Positions 1 to 9,774 of a DNA stretch of 59,493 nt are shown here, in pieces (within the stretch, counting starts at the first letter, position 1; each line of letters starts with the position of its first letter). The stretch is from Bacillota bacterium (GTDB taxonomy: Bacteria; Bacillota; Clostridia; Oscillospirales; Ruminococcaceae), in NCBI GenBank assembly GCA_029572815.1, contig JAKPUQ010000191.1, positions 1 through 59,493 on the forward strand, in the 5' to 3' direction. The position numbers were made by a program, and so were the translations under genes. The notes below the pieces were generated by a model, which saw only the letters and a list, made by a program, of their open reading frames with translations, ran no database searches and was not told where the DNA came from.

Positions 1-2922
1 ATCAACGTCACCGTTGATCTTGCCCTGATCCTTGAGGTGCTTTTCAGCAGTGCCCTGGAGACCGTACTTGTCGGGGTTAGCGAGAGCCTGCATGATGAGG
101 ATAGCGTCAGCCAGCTCAACCTTGCCGTCGCAGTTTGTATCACCCCAGAGTACATCTGTAACAGGTGCTGTTGTAGTTGTTGTAGTAGGAGTGGGAGGTG
201 TAGTTGTAGTTGTGGTTGTTGTAGGAGGTGTACCACCAAAGTCAGGAGCCTCATCATCGAAGAATGACATAGCCCATGCGAAAGGAGCGTTCCAGTTGAT
301 AGTAACCTCGTTTACAGACCAAGCCTCGATGGAGTCAACGAAGCACTTCTGTGAAGCAACTTCACCGTGCTTATAGCCGAGACCGCCAACATAAGGATCC
401 TGGAGGCCTGCGCCGCAACCACCTGACATAACTCCTGAAGGAGCCATCGGGAAGTCGTGGTCAAGCTCGTAAGACCAGTATCTGTGGTGAGGATTGTTTG
501 AATGATATGTACCGTAGCCGGTAACGAATGAGAAGCCAAGACCGTTACGTCCGAAGATGTAGTCGAGAGCTGAGATCATACCGTTAGCATACTTCATATC
601 GTTGTTAGATACGTCGTAAGCATAACCCATTACGATAGCATTGTTGATTACGAATGAGTTTGAACCCCACTCATAACCCTCAATCTTGACACCAGGTCCG
701 AGGTTGATCGGATCTTCGAACTCAGTTCCCTTGTAAGGAATGCCCATACCGTTTGTGGAATTGTTCTCGAAGTCGATGTATGTATCAGCTGCTCTCTTGA
801 TGTTCTCCTCGATTGTTGCCTTATCAGCAGCAGATGTCTTATCGCTGAGGAGGAGGGTAAGAGTACCCAGACCAGCTGTACAACCCCAGTTGAATGAGCT
901 GAATGAACCGTTGTTCTCACCGCCGCCGAGGCTGCAAGTGATGTCGAGAGCCTTATCGTGGCCGTCGCCGTCATTCTTGTTCTTGTACTTGCTGAGGTAG
1001 CTGTAGTACTGATCGTCGCCTGTTGTTGAGAAGAGCTCACAAGCTGCCCAGTAAGCGTCGTCCTCTACGTATGTATCACCGTAGCCGCCGCCGCCGATAG
1101 CCTGATCGAGAGGAGCGAACTGAGGATCTGTCTCCCAGTCACCCTTCTTTATAGCCCACTTGGACTCCTTAGCCATAACAGCCTTCCATGAATCCTCAGC
1201 GTTCTTAAGGCACTTGTCAGCGAATGAATCGTCGATGCCCTTCCACAGACGTGCAGCCTGTGCAGCACAAGCGATCATGTTGAATGTAGCAGCATACGTA
1301 GGAGGCTTAACGATACGAGTTGTGCCCCACTCCTTTGCGTACTCAACAGGTGTAGTAGCAAGACCTGTCCACTTGTGGTCGTGCATCTTGTGGTATACAA
1401 GACCTTCGCAGTCCTTCCATGCCTTATCGTTTGATGAAACGATCATGTTGAACATCCACTCGAGCTCAACTCTTGCTTCATCAAGAACGTCAGGTGAACC
1501 TGTACCGTCGAACTTGATATTACCTACGCTGTAGCTCTGAGGAATAGACATTGTCTTATCATCAGCCCACTTAGCGTCTGTACCCTGAGCCTTTGATCTC
1601 TCGTACATATTCTGGAGAGTCCATACAGAGATACCGCCGTTAACAACGTACTTACCGTGGTCACCGGCATCGTACCAACCGCCTACGCAGTCGATCTGAT
1701 AGTCCTTATCTCCGTCGAATTCCTGACCGTAAGCTCTTACCCATGCAGACTGTACATAAGCCATATCCTTAGGAGCATGACCACCTGCGTGTGCGAGCTT
1801 GGACTTATCGTCCTTAGGATTGTAAGAAGTGATATACTTCTCCTCGATAGCCATACCTGAACGGTTCTGATAGTAATAGTTCATAGCGTCCTTGAGGATG
1901 CCGTTATATGTATCACCATTACCGATCTTGAACTCGTGGCTGATATACTTCTTATATGTCTCGTTTGTCTTCTTGTTGAGATAAGTATTTGAAGTATCGT
2001 CTACTTCGATAGTATATGTGCCGGGCTCGTCAACTGATGAGAAGTCGAGGATCTGGCAGTAGTCGCCTGCATCCTTATCGAAGCCAACGGGAGTACCCTT
2101 GCCCTCGAATACAGTTGTGCCGCCCTTCTTAACTGAGAAGCTTACAGGAGAAGAGATCTCCTTGCTTGTAGCATAAGTAGCCTTCTTGTCAGCGCCCTTG
2201 AAGTAACCAACCTGGTTGATTCTTACGTCGCTTCTGGGAGTGATAACGCCCAGCTCGTTTGTAGGATCCCAGAGGCAGGGTGTCTCCTTTGCGCTCACGT
2301 ATTTAGAACCACAAGTCTCGCAATCGAGAGTCATGTTATCGAACTTCAGAGTTGTTCCCTCAGGGAAACAATCCTTGGGCTGGTATGAACCGGCACCGCC
2401 GTAGTGGAATGCCCACTCAGCAACTTCCAGAGTCTTTGTAGCTGTGAAAGAGCTGTCGAAGCTGTTCTTACCGGATGAGATGGAAACGTTTGTCCAACCC
2501 TGATCCCAAGCTGTAGCGTTGTTCTGCCATACACCGTTTACACCGTCAAGAGGTGCGATGTGAGTGTGGAGCTCACCAGCGTTTGAAGCATCAACTTCCC
2601 AGTGGATAGTGTACTTATGACCTGACTCGATGCGGAGACTTCTGTGTCTGAACTGACAGTCCCATCTGGAGTCACCGCCGCGCTCTTTTCCGCCGGGGTT
2701 AACGATAGTACAGTTATATGTACCACCTGAGATATCGAACTTCTGCTCTGCGGGGTTTGTTACGCAAATATGCCAAGGAAGACCGATTCCGTCATCGAAG
2801 TCGTTCTGTCCAAGACAGTTACCTGCTGCTGCGCTCATAGGAATGAGAGCTGCAACACTTGAAGCAACCATTGAAGCTGCCATCAGGCTGCTTGTGACTG
2901 CTTTTGCAATTTTCTTGTGCAT
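1..2922 (-). CDS. Secreted GH9 cellulase, CBM4-like + Ig + GH9 + dockerin (3' end cut by window)
   Basis: Predicted extracellular endo- or exo-glucanase acting on beta-1,4-glucan and docking to a cellulosome. Start ATG at 2922 has AGGGAGG just upstream; 974 codons lie in the window and the stop is outside. Order: signal peptide (about 1-33, MHKKIAKAV then a hydrophobic stretch), CBM4-type beta-sandwich (about 35-205), CelD-type Ig domain starting RINQVGYFKG (about 234-325), GH9 (alpha/alpha)6 domain (about 340-885) with GGWYDAGDHGK carrying the catalytic DAGD and a late NEVTINWNAPF carrying the acid Glu, a Thr/Pro linker (about 896-917), then a type I dockerin whose first Ca loop is GDTNCDGKVELAD and whose second is truncated at NGDVD. 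The architecture matches the CbhA/Cel9 'theme' of CBM4-Ig-GH9 enzymes. It is transcribed separately from the next GH9 gene, since a terminator and a promoter lie between them. Exo versus endo activity cannot be read from the sequence. Confidence 0.95.
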   Translation of the reverse strand, partial: MHKKIAKAVTSSLMAASMVASSVAALIPMSAAAGNCLGQNDFDDGIGLPWHICVTNPAEQKFDISGGTYNCTIVNPGGKERGGDSRWDCQFRHRSLRIESGHKYTIHWEVDASNAGELHTHIAPLDGVNGVWQNNATAWDQGWTNVSISSGKNSFDSSFTATKTLEVAEWAFHYGGAGSYQPKDCFPEGTTLKFDNMTLDCETCGSKYVSAKETPCLWDPTNELGVITPRSDVRINQVGYFKGADKKATYATSKEISSPVSFSVKKGGTTVFEGKGTPVGFDKDAGDYCQILDFSSVDEPGTYTIEVDDTSNTYLNKKTNETYKKYISHEFKIGNGDTYNGILKDAMNYYYQNRSGMAIEEKYITSYNPKDDKSKLAHAGGHAPKDMAYVQSAWVRAYGQEFDGDKDYQIDCVGGWYDAGDHGKYVVNGGISVWTLQNMYERSKAQGTDAKWADDKTMSIPQSYSVGNIKFDGTGSPDVLDEARVELEWMFNMIVSSNDKAWKDCEGLVYHKMHDHKWTGLATTPVEYAKEWGTTRIVKPPTYAATFNMIACAAQAARLWKGIDDSFADKCLKNAEDSWKAVMAKESKWAIKKGDWETDPQFAPLDQAIGGGGYGDTYVEDDAYWAACELFSTTGDDQYYSYLSKYKNKNDGDGHDKALDITCSLGGGENNGSFSSFNWGCTAGLGTLTLLLSDKTSAADKATIEENIKRAADTYIDFENNSTNGMGIPYKGTEFEDPINLGPGVKIEGYEWGSNSFVINNAIVMGYAYDVSNNDMKYANGMISALDYIFGRNGLGFSFVTGYGTYHSNNPHHRYWSYELDHDFPMAPSGVMSGGCGAGLQDPYVGGLGYKHGEVASQKCFVDSIEAWSVNEVTINWNAPFAWAMSFFDDEAPDFGGTPPTTTTTTTTPPTPTTTTTTAPVTDVLWGDTNCDGKVELADAILIMQALANPDKYGLQGTAEKHLKDQGKINGDVD

Positions 2923-3058
2923 TTGAATACCCTCCCTGATTTTTTAAATATAAATTTATAACGCAATGCCAGTGCAAACATCGCGGTTATACCGTGTTTT
3001 TTGAGCAATGAGCTCGGTGTCCGACCAGAACCTGCACTAATCCTAACTCATCAATCAT

Positions 3059-3087
3059 ATTATATTATATCGCGAAAAAAAAGTAAA
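3059..3087 (-). promoter_or_regulatory. Sigma-A-type promoter of the first GH9 gene
   Basis: On the minus strand TTTACT (3087-3082), a 17-nt spacer and TATAAT (3064-3059); a second overlapping TATAAT lies at 3069-3064. The implied leader to the ATG at 2922 is about 130 nt. The rest of the 2923-3154 gap holds an AT-rich leader with a small GAGC/GCTC hairpin and no gene I can see. Confidence 0.6.
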
Positions 3088-3154
3088 TAGTTTTCTGGAA
3101 ATTCGTTCATTTTCCTAATGGCAAGTAAGCATAATTGTGCAGATTGACAAAAAG

Positions 3155-3191
3155 CTAAAAAAAAATAAGAGGAAACGAATTTCCTCTTATT
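3155..3191 (-). terminator. Intrinsic terminator of the CBM3c GH9 gene
   Basis: Twelve-base-pair perfect stem (3164-3175 with 3180-3191) closed by a four-base loop that reads TTCG on the minus strand, followed on that strand by a run of T. It lies 20 nt past the stop codon of the upstream gene at 3212. Confidence 0.93.
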
Positions 3192-3211
3192 TCTTATTTA
3201 TGAATTGATTA

Positions 3212-5656
3212 TTACTTTTTAGGAAGTGAGCTTATTTTGTGAAGGAGATACTCCTGGATAGCCAGTGCATCATTGCTTGTAAGTCCCTCAACATCGGGAT
3301 CTACGTCACCGTTCTTGCGTCCCTTTTCTGTGAGGTGTTTCTCATAAGTACCCTTCAGGCCGTACTTGTCGGGGTTAGCGATGGACTGCATTATGAGAAC
3401 AGCATCTGCCAGCTCGACCTTGCTGTCGCAGTTAGTGTCTCCCCAAAGGATGTCATCAGTTGGGGCAGTAGTTGTGGTGGTAGTGGTGGTATCTGAGCTT
3501 GTTGTTGTGGTTGTTGTAGTTGTTGTTGTGGTCGTTGTGGTGGGATTACTCCCGGGATTGCTTCCGGGAACAGTGTAAGGCTCAGGCTCAGTGCCGTCGG
3601 GCTCAACGCCCCATACGAGCTTGCCGTCAACATACATAGTTATATTCTTGTTCAGAGAGTCTGCCTTCTTGAGGTCTGTAGCCTTGCCAAGACCGCCCTT
3701 GTAGGACCAGTCATTGGTATAGTCCCACTTAACGCCCTTGCTGTCGGGGATAGAAACTCTGAACTGGACCTCGTCTCTGTGCTCGCTCTGACCTGTAGGC
3801 TGGATAGCTCTGCCGTCCTCGAACTTAACGAGAGCGTAGTAGGTATTGCCTGTGGGGTCTCCTTCATATTTATAAGGGCCTGAAACTGTGCCGTAGCCCT
3901 GCTCGCCTGCGCTGTACTGCTGAGCCTTGCCCTCTACAGTAACGTCATCGATAGTGAGACCTGCGCTTACAAGCTCGGATATATCGAAGTAGTAGTGATA
4001 CTCAATGTCCTTGGCAACTCTTGCCGGCCAAGCTGTATGGTTCATAGCCCATGCCTTGATCTCGCTGTAGCTGTCTGTATTTGCGTTTGCAATAGCTGCT
4101 ACCTGCCACTCGTCCCATGTGGGAGTCTCTGTAGGCGGGAAATCAGCTAAAGGTGATCCGCCGTGATCGTCGATCATAGCGCAGAGAGCTGCGGTATAAC
4201 CTGCGTTGTAGTCGATAGCTACCTCGGTGTACTGGAAATCGGCTACCTTGTAGTTGCCGTAGTTGCCCTTGCTGTCAGGACCGCCGATGAGAGCGCCGTA
4301 GAGAGTATGAGCATACTCTGTCTGCCAGCCCTCGTTGCCGCCTGATGCCTGACCAAGCTCGTTCCAGTGGTCATCGTGGATACCGGAAGTAGTTCTGTGG
4401 TGGATAGCCTTGGGCCACTCCTTGCCCATACCGAGAACATAGCTTATGCCCTCTTCGTTGTCGCCGAAGCAGTAATCCATCTGCTTTTCAGCCCATGTAT
4501 TGTACTTCGACTCATATTCTGTGCCCTTGAGGATAGTGTCGCACTCCAGCTTAGCCAGCCATGCAGTTGTTGTAGCATGACGGAGACAGCCCCACTGGAA
4601 CAGCCATGACAGTCCCTTGGGAGTGATGTTCTGGAATTTCTTCTCGCTGTCCTCGCCCATCCAGTACTTGATGTGGCGTGCACAATGGTCGATCCACTCC
4701 TGATCCTTGGTTATCTCAGCATAGAGGTAAGCAGCTGCCTGAGAAGTATCGTCCCAGCAGAGACCCCATGTGAACTTTCTTGATGTGGACTGCTCCTCCT
4801 TGGGGAAGTTGGGGATATAGTCCTTCTCTACCTTTTCAAGGTAGGACTTGTCGCCTGTAGCCTTGTAGAGCCACAGTGCAGCGAACATACAGTCATCGAT
4901 CCATGACTCGGTCTTGTACATTCCGTTCATTCCGCCGATGTCCTTGCAGGATCTGCTCTTGTCAGCGCCCTCAAAGAGGTCCTTTGCGTGCTTGAGATAC
5001 TGATTTGCCTTTTCGGGATCGGTATCCTTGAATACGATATATCCCTCTGCAAGTGCAGCAGCCGAAAGACCTGCAACAGAAGCGTTGTCTATAACGTCAT
5101 AAGGACGCTCCCAGTCGCCGTTGTTGAGGTGATGCTTGCGGAGGTAAACCTCAGCGCTGCACCAGATGTTATGGTCTGTAGAGCCGCCTGTAAAGTCGCC
5201 GATAGTACCTACTACCTTACCGCCGCCCTGATCGCAGTTCATAACGTAATCAAGACCCCACTGGAGGTTGTTGCGGTAAAGCTCGCCCAGACCTGCCTTG
5301 TCGACAGCGTCCTTGTACTGGATATAGCCCCATGCCATCATGGAAGCCGAATAAGCGTTTGTAAGGCAGAACTTGAAGTGGTCGCCTGCGTCGAACCAGC
5401 CGCCGGGTACCTTGTCGGTCTCCTTGCCGTTCTCGTCCACCATTGAATCGGCACGCCATGTAACGTTGTTCCACTCGGGAAGTACGCCTGACTGCTGTAC
5501 CTCATAGAAGAACATTGACTTCTGGAGTGCCTCTGCATAGTTGTACTTGGATTCTGCTGCTGAAACGCTGCCCGTTGTGCCTGCAGGCATATATGCCAGC
5601 ACGCCTGCCGACATAGCCAGAGCAGAAACTGCTGCTGTGAGCTTTTTTAAGATCAT
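3212..5656 (-). CDS. Secreted GH9 endoglucanase with CBM3c and dockerin
   Basis: Predicted cellulosomal endo-beta-1,4-glucanase, 814 aa, complete. Signal peptide 1-34 (MILKKLTAAVSALAMSAG..VSAAES). GH9 domain from about 37 to 505: GGWFDAGDHFKF at 86-96 holds the catalytic Asp pair, HHRTTSGIHDDHWN near 420 the conserved His, and YTEVAIDYNAGYTA near 477 the acid Glu. A CBM3c module follows directly (about 520-690), the 'theme A' GH9-CBM3c pairing known from processive endoglucanases such as Cel9A/Cel9G. Then a near-pure threonine linker (about 705-728) and a complete dockerin (733-814) with loops GDTNCDSKVELAD and GDVDPDVEGLTSNDA. It has its own promoter (5723-5751) and terminator, so it is a monocistronic gene beside a second GH9 with a different domain plan. 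Confidence 0.97.
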   Translation of the reverse strand: MILKKLTAAVSALAMSAGVLAYMPAGTTGSVSAAESKYNYAEALQKSMFFYEVQQSGVLPEWNNVTWRADSMVDENGKETDKVPGGWFDAGDHFKFCLTNAYSASMMAWGYIQYKDAVDKAGLGELYRNNLQWGLDYVMNCDQGGGKVVGTIGDFTGGSTDHNIWCSAEVYLRKHHLNNGDWERPYDVIDNASVAGLSAAALAEGYIVFKDTDPEKANQYLKHAKDLFEGADKSRSCKDIGGMNGMYKTESWIDDCMFAALWLYKATGDKSYLEKVEKDYIPNFPKEEQSTSRKFTWGLCWDDTSQAAAYLYAEITKDQEWIDHCARHIKYWMGEDSEKKFQNITPKGLSWLFQWGCLRHATTTAWLAKLECDTILKGTEYESKYNTWAEKQMDYCFGDNEEGISYVLGMGKEWPKAIHHRTTSGIHDDHWNELGQASGGNEGWQTEYAHTLYGALIGGPDSKGNYGNYKVADFQYTEVAIDYNAGYTAALCAMIDDHGGSPLADFPPTETPTWDEWQVAAIANANTDSYSEIKAWAMNHTAWPARVAKDIEYHYYFDISELVSAGLTIDDVTVEGKAQQYSAGEQGYGTVSGPYKYEGDPTGNTYYALVKFEDGRAIQPTGQSEHRDEVQFRVSIPDSKGVKWDYTNDWSYKGGLGKATDLKKADSLNKNITMYVDGKLVWGVEPDGTEPEPYTVPGSNPGSNPTTTTTTTTTTTTTTSSDTTTTTTTTAPTDDILWGDTNCDSKVELADAVLIMQSIANPDKYGLKGTYEKHLTEKGRKNGDVDPDVEGLTSNDALAIQEYLLHKISSLPKK

Positions 5657-5722
5657 TTTTAATACCCCTCTCGTATTAAATATTTTTTCAGATACAGCCC
5701 TATGCCGTACCTATACACTTTA

Positions 5723-5751
5723 AATATACAATAAAACCTATGATTTGTCAA
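5723..5751 (-). promoter_or_regulatory. Sigma-A-type promoter of the CBM3c GH9 gene
   Basis: Minus strand TTGACA (5751-5746), 17-nt spacer, TATATT (5728-5723). Predicted start of transcription is about 60 nt before the ATG at 5656. It shares the 5657-5906 gap with a divergent plus-strand promoter. Confidence 0.75.
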
Positions 5752-5823
5752 GTGAAAAACTGCATTTTTCACAAAAAGCTCTGCTGCACTGCAGCGGTAC
5801 GGCACCGCTCTCCTGCTCCGCTA

Positions 5824-5852
5824 TTGACTTTTAGTCGGCAAAAGTATATAAT
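5824..5852 (+). promoter_or_regulatory. Sigma-A-type promoter of the tepA-ftsK run
   Basis: TTGACT (5824-5829), 17-nt spacer, TATAAT (5847-5852). It lies about 55 nt upstream of the ATG at 5907 and is the only clear promoter before the 12-kb run of plus-strand genes. Confidence 0.75.
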
Positions 5853-5906
5853 AATAACGTATACGCTCACGCAGGAAGGGACAGAATATCCTCGGAGGTG
5901 TATACA

Positions 5907-6616
5907 ATGTCAGAACATACGGAAAAAGCCGTAAGCTCCGCAGAGGAGGCTGCCGGCGAAGCAGAGATGATAAGGGAGGCAGGTCAGTCTGTCTCACGGA
6001 ACTCAAAGCATCTCATCCACTGCCTGACCGTCATCGGTCAGATCGAAGGACACTACGTCCTCTCGGAGCAGAACAAGACCACCAAATACGAACACATTAT
6101 CCCTGCCCTTGTGGCTATTGAACAGGACAGGAGCGTTGAGGGGCTTCTCATTATCCTCAACACCGTGGCGGCGACGTGGAAGCAGGTCTCGCCATTGCGG
6201 AGCTCATCGCAGGCACGAAGACTCCCACGGTGTCACTGGTGGTGGGTGGAGGCCACTCCATAGGCGTCCCCCTTGCCGTCAGCGCAAAACGCTCATTTAT
6301 AGTCCCCACGGCATCAATGACTATCCACCCCGTCAGAATGAACGGCACAGTCCTGGGAGTCCCACAGACTCTCTCCTACTTCGAGAAGATGCAGGACAGG
6401 ATAGCCGGCTTCATCACACGCCACAGCCGTATCTCCGGGGAGGAGCTTAGAAGGCTCACCATGAATACAGAAGAGCTGGTGCTGGACGTGGGAACGGTGC
6501 TGGAGGGAGAAAGAGCCGTGGAGCTGGGGCTCATAGACAGTCTCGGCAGTCTCGGCGACGCAATGGACAGCCTTTACGGCATGATAGAGAATACAGAGAA
6601 AAGATATGCGGACTGA
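5907..6616 (+). pseudogene. ClpP-class protease of the TepA/YmfB type, frameshifted
   Basis: Homologue of the ClpP-fold serine peptidase TepA (YmfB) that sits next to spoIIIE/ftsK in Bacillus. Start ATG 5907 has GGAGG 8 nt upstream. The first frame carries [19 protein letters not shown] and [11 protein letters not shown]; the family then reads [13 protein letters not shown], but here the frame breaks and continues as AATWKQV. The second frame (from about 6169) carries [24 protein letters not shown] with the nucleophile Ser, and MTIHPVRMNG. Adding one G at the GG of 6167-6168 restores the whole protein (about 236 aa) to the stop at 6616. Four other genes in this window also look affected by homopolymer length, so a sequencing error is as likely as a true mutation. 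Confidence 0.85.
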
Positions 6617-6675
6617 CCGCAGCTGTGACCGCAAAGGGCGGCACAGTACATACACGGAACAAAATGGAGGCAGAA

Positions 6676-9261
6676 ATGGCAGAAGCAAAGAAAAAAACGG
6701 GGAACTCAAAGGCAAAAAAGCCCGAAACTCCCCGCAGAGAACCTGTAAAAAGCAGCGCTAAGAGCGCTCCACAGAACGAGAGCAATCAGTTCTGGTCAAT
6801 TTTTCTTTTCGCCCTCGGCATACTCACGGCACTGATGGTGCTGATAAAGGGAAACAAGGGCTGGCTGGCGCTCCACAACCTTGTGCTTGGAGTTTTCGGC
6901 ATCGCCACTTTCCTTATCCCTGTGATACTCATATATACCGCCATAAAGCTGGGCACCGAGCAGAGCCGCAAGGACATCAGCGGCAGGACGGTCTGGTGCA
7001 TAGCCATGATATTCCTGGCAAGCGCAGCCTATCAGATATTCGTGGTGGGACGCATTCCAGGCGGCACCTTCGCAGGCCACTTCAAGATACTCTATGAAGA
7101 GGGCGCAAAGCTGAAAAGCGGCGGCGTGGCAAGCCTTGTCATAGCGGGTCCCCTGCTGAAATTCCTTGGCAGGACAGGCTCCATGATAATCGCCCTGGTG
7201 TTCTTCTTCGTCTTCGGTATGCTCCTTTCGGGACGGGGACTTGTGGACTTCTTAAAGCTCCTGGCAACTCCCTTCACCTTCATCGGCAGGTGTGTTAACG
7301 GCATACAGAATATGCTTGTGGGCGGCGAATTCGTTGACGCCTTCGAGGACGACGACCTAGACGACGACAAGGAGAAAAAGGACTTTGACGCCGACCTTGA
7401 GGCTATCAGCATGACAAACCCCAGAAGGTCCTCACGCAAGCCCTCTGAAAAGGCAGAGCAGCAGAAAAAAGCGGTGGAGGTTCTCCCCGACGGCTTCTTC
7501 ATGGATATTCCCCTGCCCACCGACCACCTTATTGTACATGACAGCAGTGAGCCTACTCCCGAGGAGAAGGCAATAGATATAGACATTTACGAGCATGAGC
7601 CCCAGCCTGTACGCAGCGCTCCCAAGCCTGAGCCCGTCATTATAGACGCCGAGGCGGAGACCGCTCCCGAGCCCGCAGACGAGGGACTTGAGCAGCTCAT
7701 AAGCAAGGCTGCCGACGGCAAGCCCGAAACTCCCGAGGAGGAGCTCCCCGCGGAGGAGGAAGAGCCCGAGGAGGTCAAGCCCATATACATACTCCCCCCT
7801 ATCGACATACTCACCCGCCCCGAGGTGCGCTCAAACCGTGCGGAGGCTGTTGAGGAAATGCGCGAAAAGGCTGAGGTAATAAAGAACACCCTCTCCAGCT
7901 TCGGCGTTGAGGTCAAGATAAAGGACATCTTCCGCGGTCCCTCCATAACCCGTTATGAGATACAGCCGGGCCCCGGAATAAAGGTCTCAAAGATAAAGGG
8001 ACTTGAGGACGATATAGCCCTCAGCCTCGCAGCACAGGGCGTCCGTATCGAAGCTCCCGTACCGGGCAAGGCAGCCGTGGGCATCGAGATACCCAACTCC
8101 ACCAAGGACACGGTAACTCTCCGCGAGATAATCGCCTCTCCCGAGTTCAAGGAGTCAAAGAGCAAGCTGACCTTTGCAGTGGGCAAGGACATCACAGGCA
8201 ACATTATCCTTGGCGACATCTCAAAGATGCCCCATGTCATCATCGCAGGTACTACGGGTTCGGGTAAGTCTGTCTGCACCCGTTCCATCATCATGAGCAT
8301 ACTCTACAACGCAACTCCCGACGAGGTAAAGCTCATACTCATCGACCCGAAAATAGTTGAATTCAAGATATTCGAGGACATTCCCCACCTGCTCATTCCC
8401 ATAGTCACCGACTGTAAGCGAGCCGCAGGCGCCCTGAGCTGGGCGGTGAATGAGATGATGCGCAGATACAACATCTTCGCCGATGCAGGTGCCAACGACC
8501 TTAAATCCTACAACGAGCTGGCAGAGGTGGACGGCGACCGTGACCCCATGCCGCAGGTAGTGGTATTCATCGACGAGCTGGCTGATATGATGCTGGTTGC
8601 AGGCAAGGAGGTCGAGGACTACATCTGCCGTCTGGCACAGATGGGACGTGCCGCAGGTATGCACCTTGTAGTCGCTACACAGCGTCCTACCACGGACGTT
8701 ATCACAGGTCTTATCAAGGCAAATATCCCAAGCCGTATCGCTCTTTCGGTAAAGTCCCAGATAGATTCCCGAACAATCATAGATATGGCAGGTGCGGACA
8801 AGCTCCTGGGCAACGGCGATATGCTGTATATGCCTATCGGTGCAGGCAAGCCCGTCCGTGTACAGGGCTGCTTCTCACCCAATGAGGACATTGCCGAGAC
8901 GGTCCGCTACATAAAATCAGAGGCAGAGGTAACATACGACCCCGAGATAACAGGTGCAGTCGACAGTTATTCCACTCAGTCCGCAGGAGACTCAGGCGGC
9001 AGCGACAGCGGCTCACACTCAGGCGGAAACAGCGACGAGGATATAGTAGAGGCAGCCATAAAGGTAGCCGTGGAGGCAGGACAGCTTTCCACATCAATGC
9101 TCCAGAGAAAGCTGAAGCTTGGCTACGCAAGGGCTGCAAGAATAATGGACGAGCTGGAGGAGCGCGGAGTCATCGGCGCCAGCGAGGGTGCAAAGCCACG
9201 AAAGGTTCTCATGTCGAAAATGCAGTACGACGAGTGGCGCCTCCGCAGAATGGACGAATAA
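6676..9261 (+). CDS. ftsK: DNA translocase FtsK/SpoIIIE
   Basis: Membrane-anchored ATP-driven DNA pump that clears chromosomes through the septum; FtsK and SpoIIIE are not separable here. An upstream in-frame GTG at 6625 exists, but ATG 6676 follows GGAGG by five bases, giving 861 aa. Four hydrophobic segments fill about residues 38-180, then a long acidic, Pro-rich linker (about 215-395), then the motor domain with Walker A GTTGSGKS (about 535), Walker B VVFIDELADMM (about 635), ATQRPTTDVITG and SRIALSVKSQIDSRT, and a C-terminal winged-helix gamma domain (IVEAAIKVAVEAGQL..YARAARIMDELEERG) that reads KOPS-like sites. Gene order after a tepA-like gene matches Bacillus. Confidence 0.96.
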   Translation: MAEAKKKTGNSKAKKPETPRREPVKSSAKSAPQNESNQFWSIFLFALGILTALMVLIKGNKGWLALHNLVLGVFGIATFLIPVILIYTAIKLGTEQSRKDISGRTVWCIAMIFLASAAYQIFVVGRIPGGTFAGHFKILYEEGAKLKSGGVASLVIAGPLLKFLGRTGSMIIALVFFFVFGMLLSGRGLVDFLKLLATPFTFIGRCVNGIQNMLVGGEFVDAFEDDDLDDDKEKKDFDADLEAISMTNPRRSSRKPSEKAEQQKKAVEVLPDGFFMDIPLPTDHLIVHDSSEPTPEEKAIDIDIYEHEPQPVRSAPKPEPVIIDAEAETAPEPADEGLEQLISKAADGKPETPEEELPAEEEEPEEVKPIYILPPIDILTRPEVRSNRAEAVEEMREKAEVIKNTLSSFGVEVKIKDIFRGPSITRYEIQPGPGIKVSKIKGLEDDIALSLAAQGVRIEAPVPGKAAVGIEIPNSTKDTVTLREIIASPEFKESKSKLTFAVGKDITGNIILGDISKMPHVIIAGTTGSGKSVCTRSIIMSILYNATPDEVKLILIDPKIVEFKIFEDIPHLLIPIVTDCKRAAGALSWAVNEMMRRYNIFADAGANDLKSYNELAEVDGDRDPMPQVVVFIDELADMMLVAGKEVEDYICRLAQMGRAAGMHLVVATQRPTTDVITGLIKANIPSRIALSVKSQIDSRTIIDMAGADKLLGNGDMLYMPIGAGKPVRVQGCFSPNEDIAETVRYIKSEAEVTYDPEITGAVDSYSTQSAGDSGGSDSGSHSGGNSDEDIVEAAIKVAVEAGQLSTSMLQRKLKLGYARAARIMDELEERGVIGASEGAKPRKVLMSKMQYDEWRLRRMDE

Positions 9262-9292
9262 GGTTCGTCCTTCACATAAGGAGAATACCGGA

Positions 9293-9751
9293 ATGATAGA
9301 AATGATCACAGATGCTGATACAAAAAGAGCAGTTGCAAGGAAGGTGCTGGAGGCTCTCCATGACTGGTTCGAGGTGGACGAGAGCCGCGAGAAGTACATC
9401 GCGGAAAGCGCAGGACAGACCTTCATCGCAGCCAAGGGAAACAATGAATATGTGGGCTTCCTCTGTCTCAAGGAGACAGGCAGGGAGACCGTGGAGCTGG
9501 CGGTAATGGGAGTCCTCAGGGAGTTCCACCGCAGCGGTATCGGCAGGCAGCTTTTTGAAGAAGCAAAAAAGACCGCAAAGGCTCAGGGCTATGAGTTCAT
9601 GCAGGTAAAGACCGTGAAAATGGGCGTGTATGAGGACTACGACAGGACCAACCGCTTCTATCTTGCCTGCGGCTTCAGGGAGCTTGAGGTCATAAACGAG
9701 ATATGGGGCGACGATAACCCCTGCCAGATCTATGTGATGTCTCTGGCGTAA
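9293..9751 (+). CDS. GNAT family N-acetyltransferase
   Basis: 152-aa acetyl-CoA-dependent acetyltransferase of unknown substrate. ATG 9293 follows AAGGAGAA; the open frame extends upstream into ftsK but without a ribosome site. The acetyl-CoA loop is visible as VLREFHRSGIGRQLFEEAKK (R-x-x-G-I-G), and a later NRFYLACGFRELEV is the usual C-terminal GNAT signature. The VKTVKMGVYEDYDRTNRFY stretch is typical of small-molecule GNATs. It begins 31 nt after ftsK and is followed by the YgiQ gene 23 nt on, so it is probably cotranscribed with them; that does not identify its substrate. Confidence 0.85.
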   Translation: MIEMITDADTKRAVARKVLEALHDWFEVDESREKYIAESAGQTFIAAKGNNEYVGFLCLKETGRETVELAVMGVLREFHRSGIGRQLFEEAKKTAKAQGYEFMQVKTVKMGVYEDYDRTNRFYLACGFRELEVINEIWGDDNPCQIYVMSLA

Positions 9752-9774
9752 AGATCAGTTTTTCAGGGAGTGAT

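Noticed and set aside
3470..3560. Microsatellite-like GTTGTTGTGG repeats in the GH9 genes, also at 165-235 and 23990-24050
   Set aside because: These are in-frame threonine linkers between catalytic domain and dockerin, ordinary in Ruminococcus enzymes, not CRISPR or independent repeats.
5898..5900. GTG start for the tepA-like gene
   Set aside because: It overlaps the GGAGG ribosome site itself; ATG 5907 has correct spacing.
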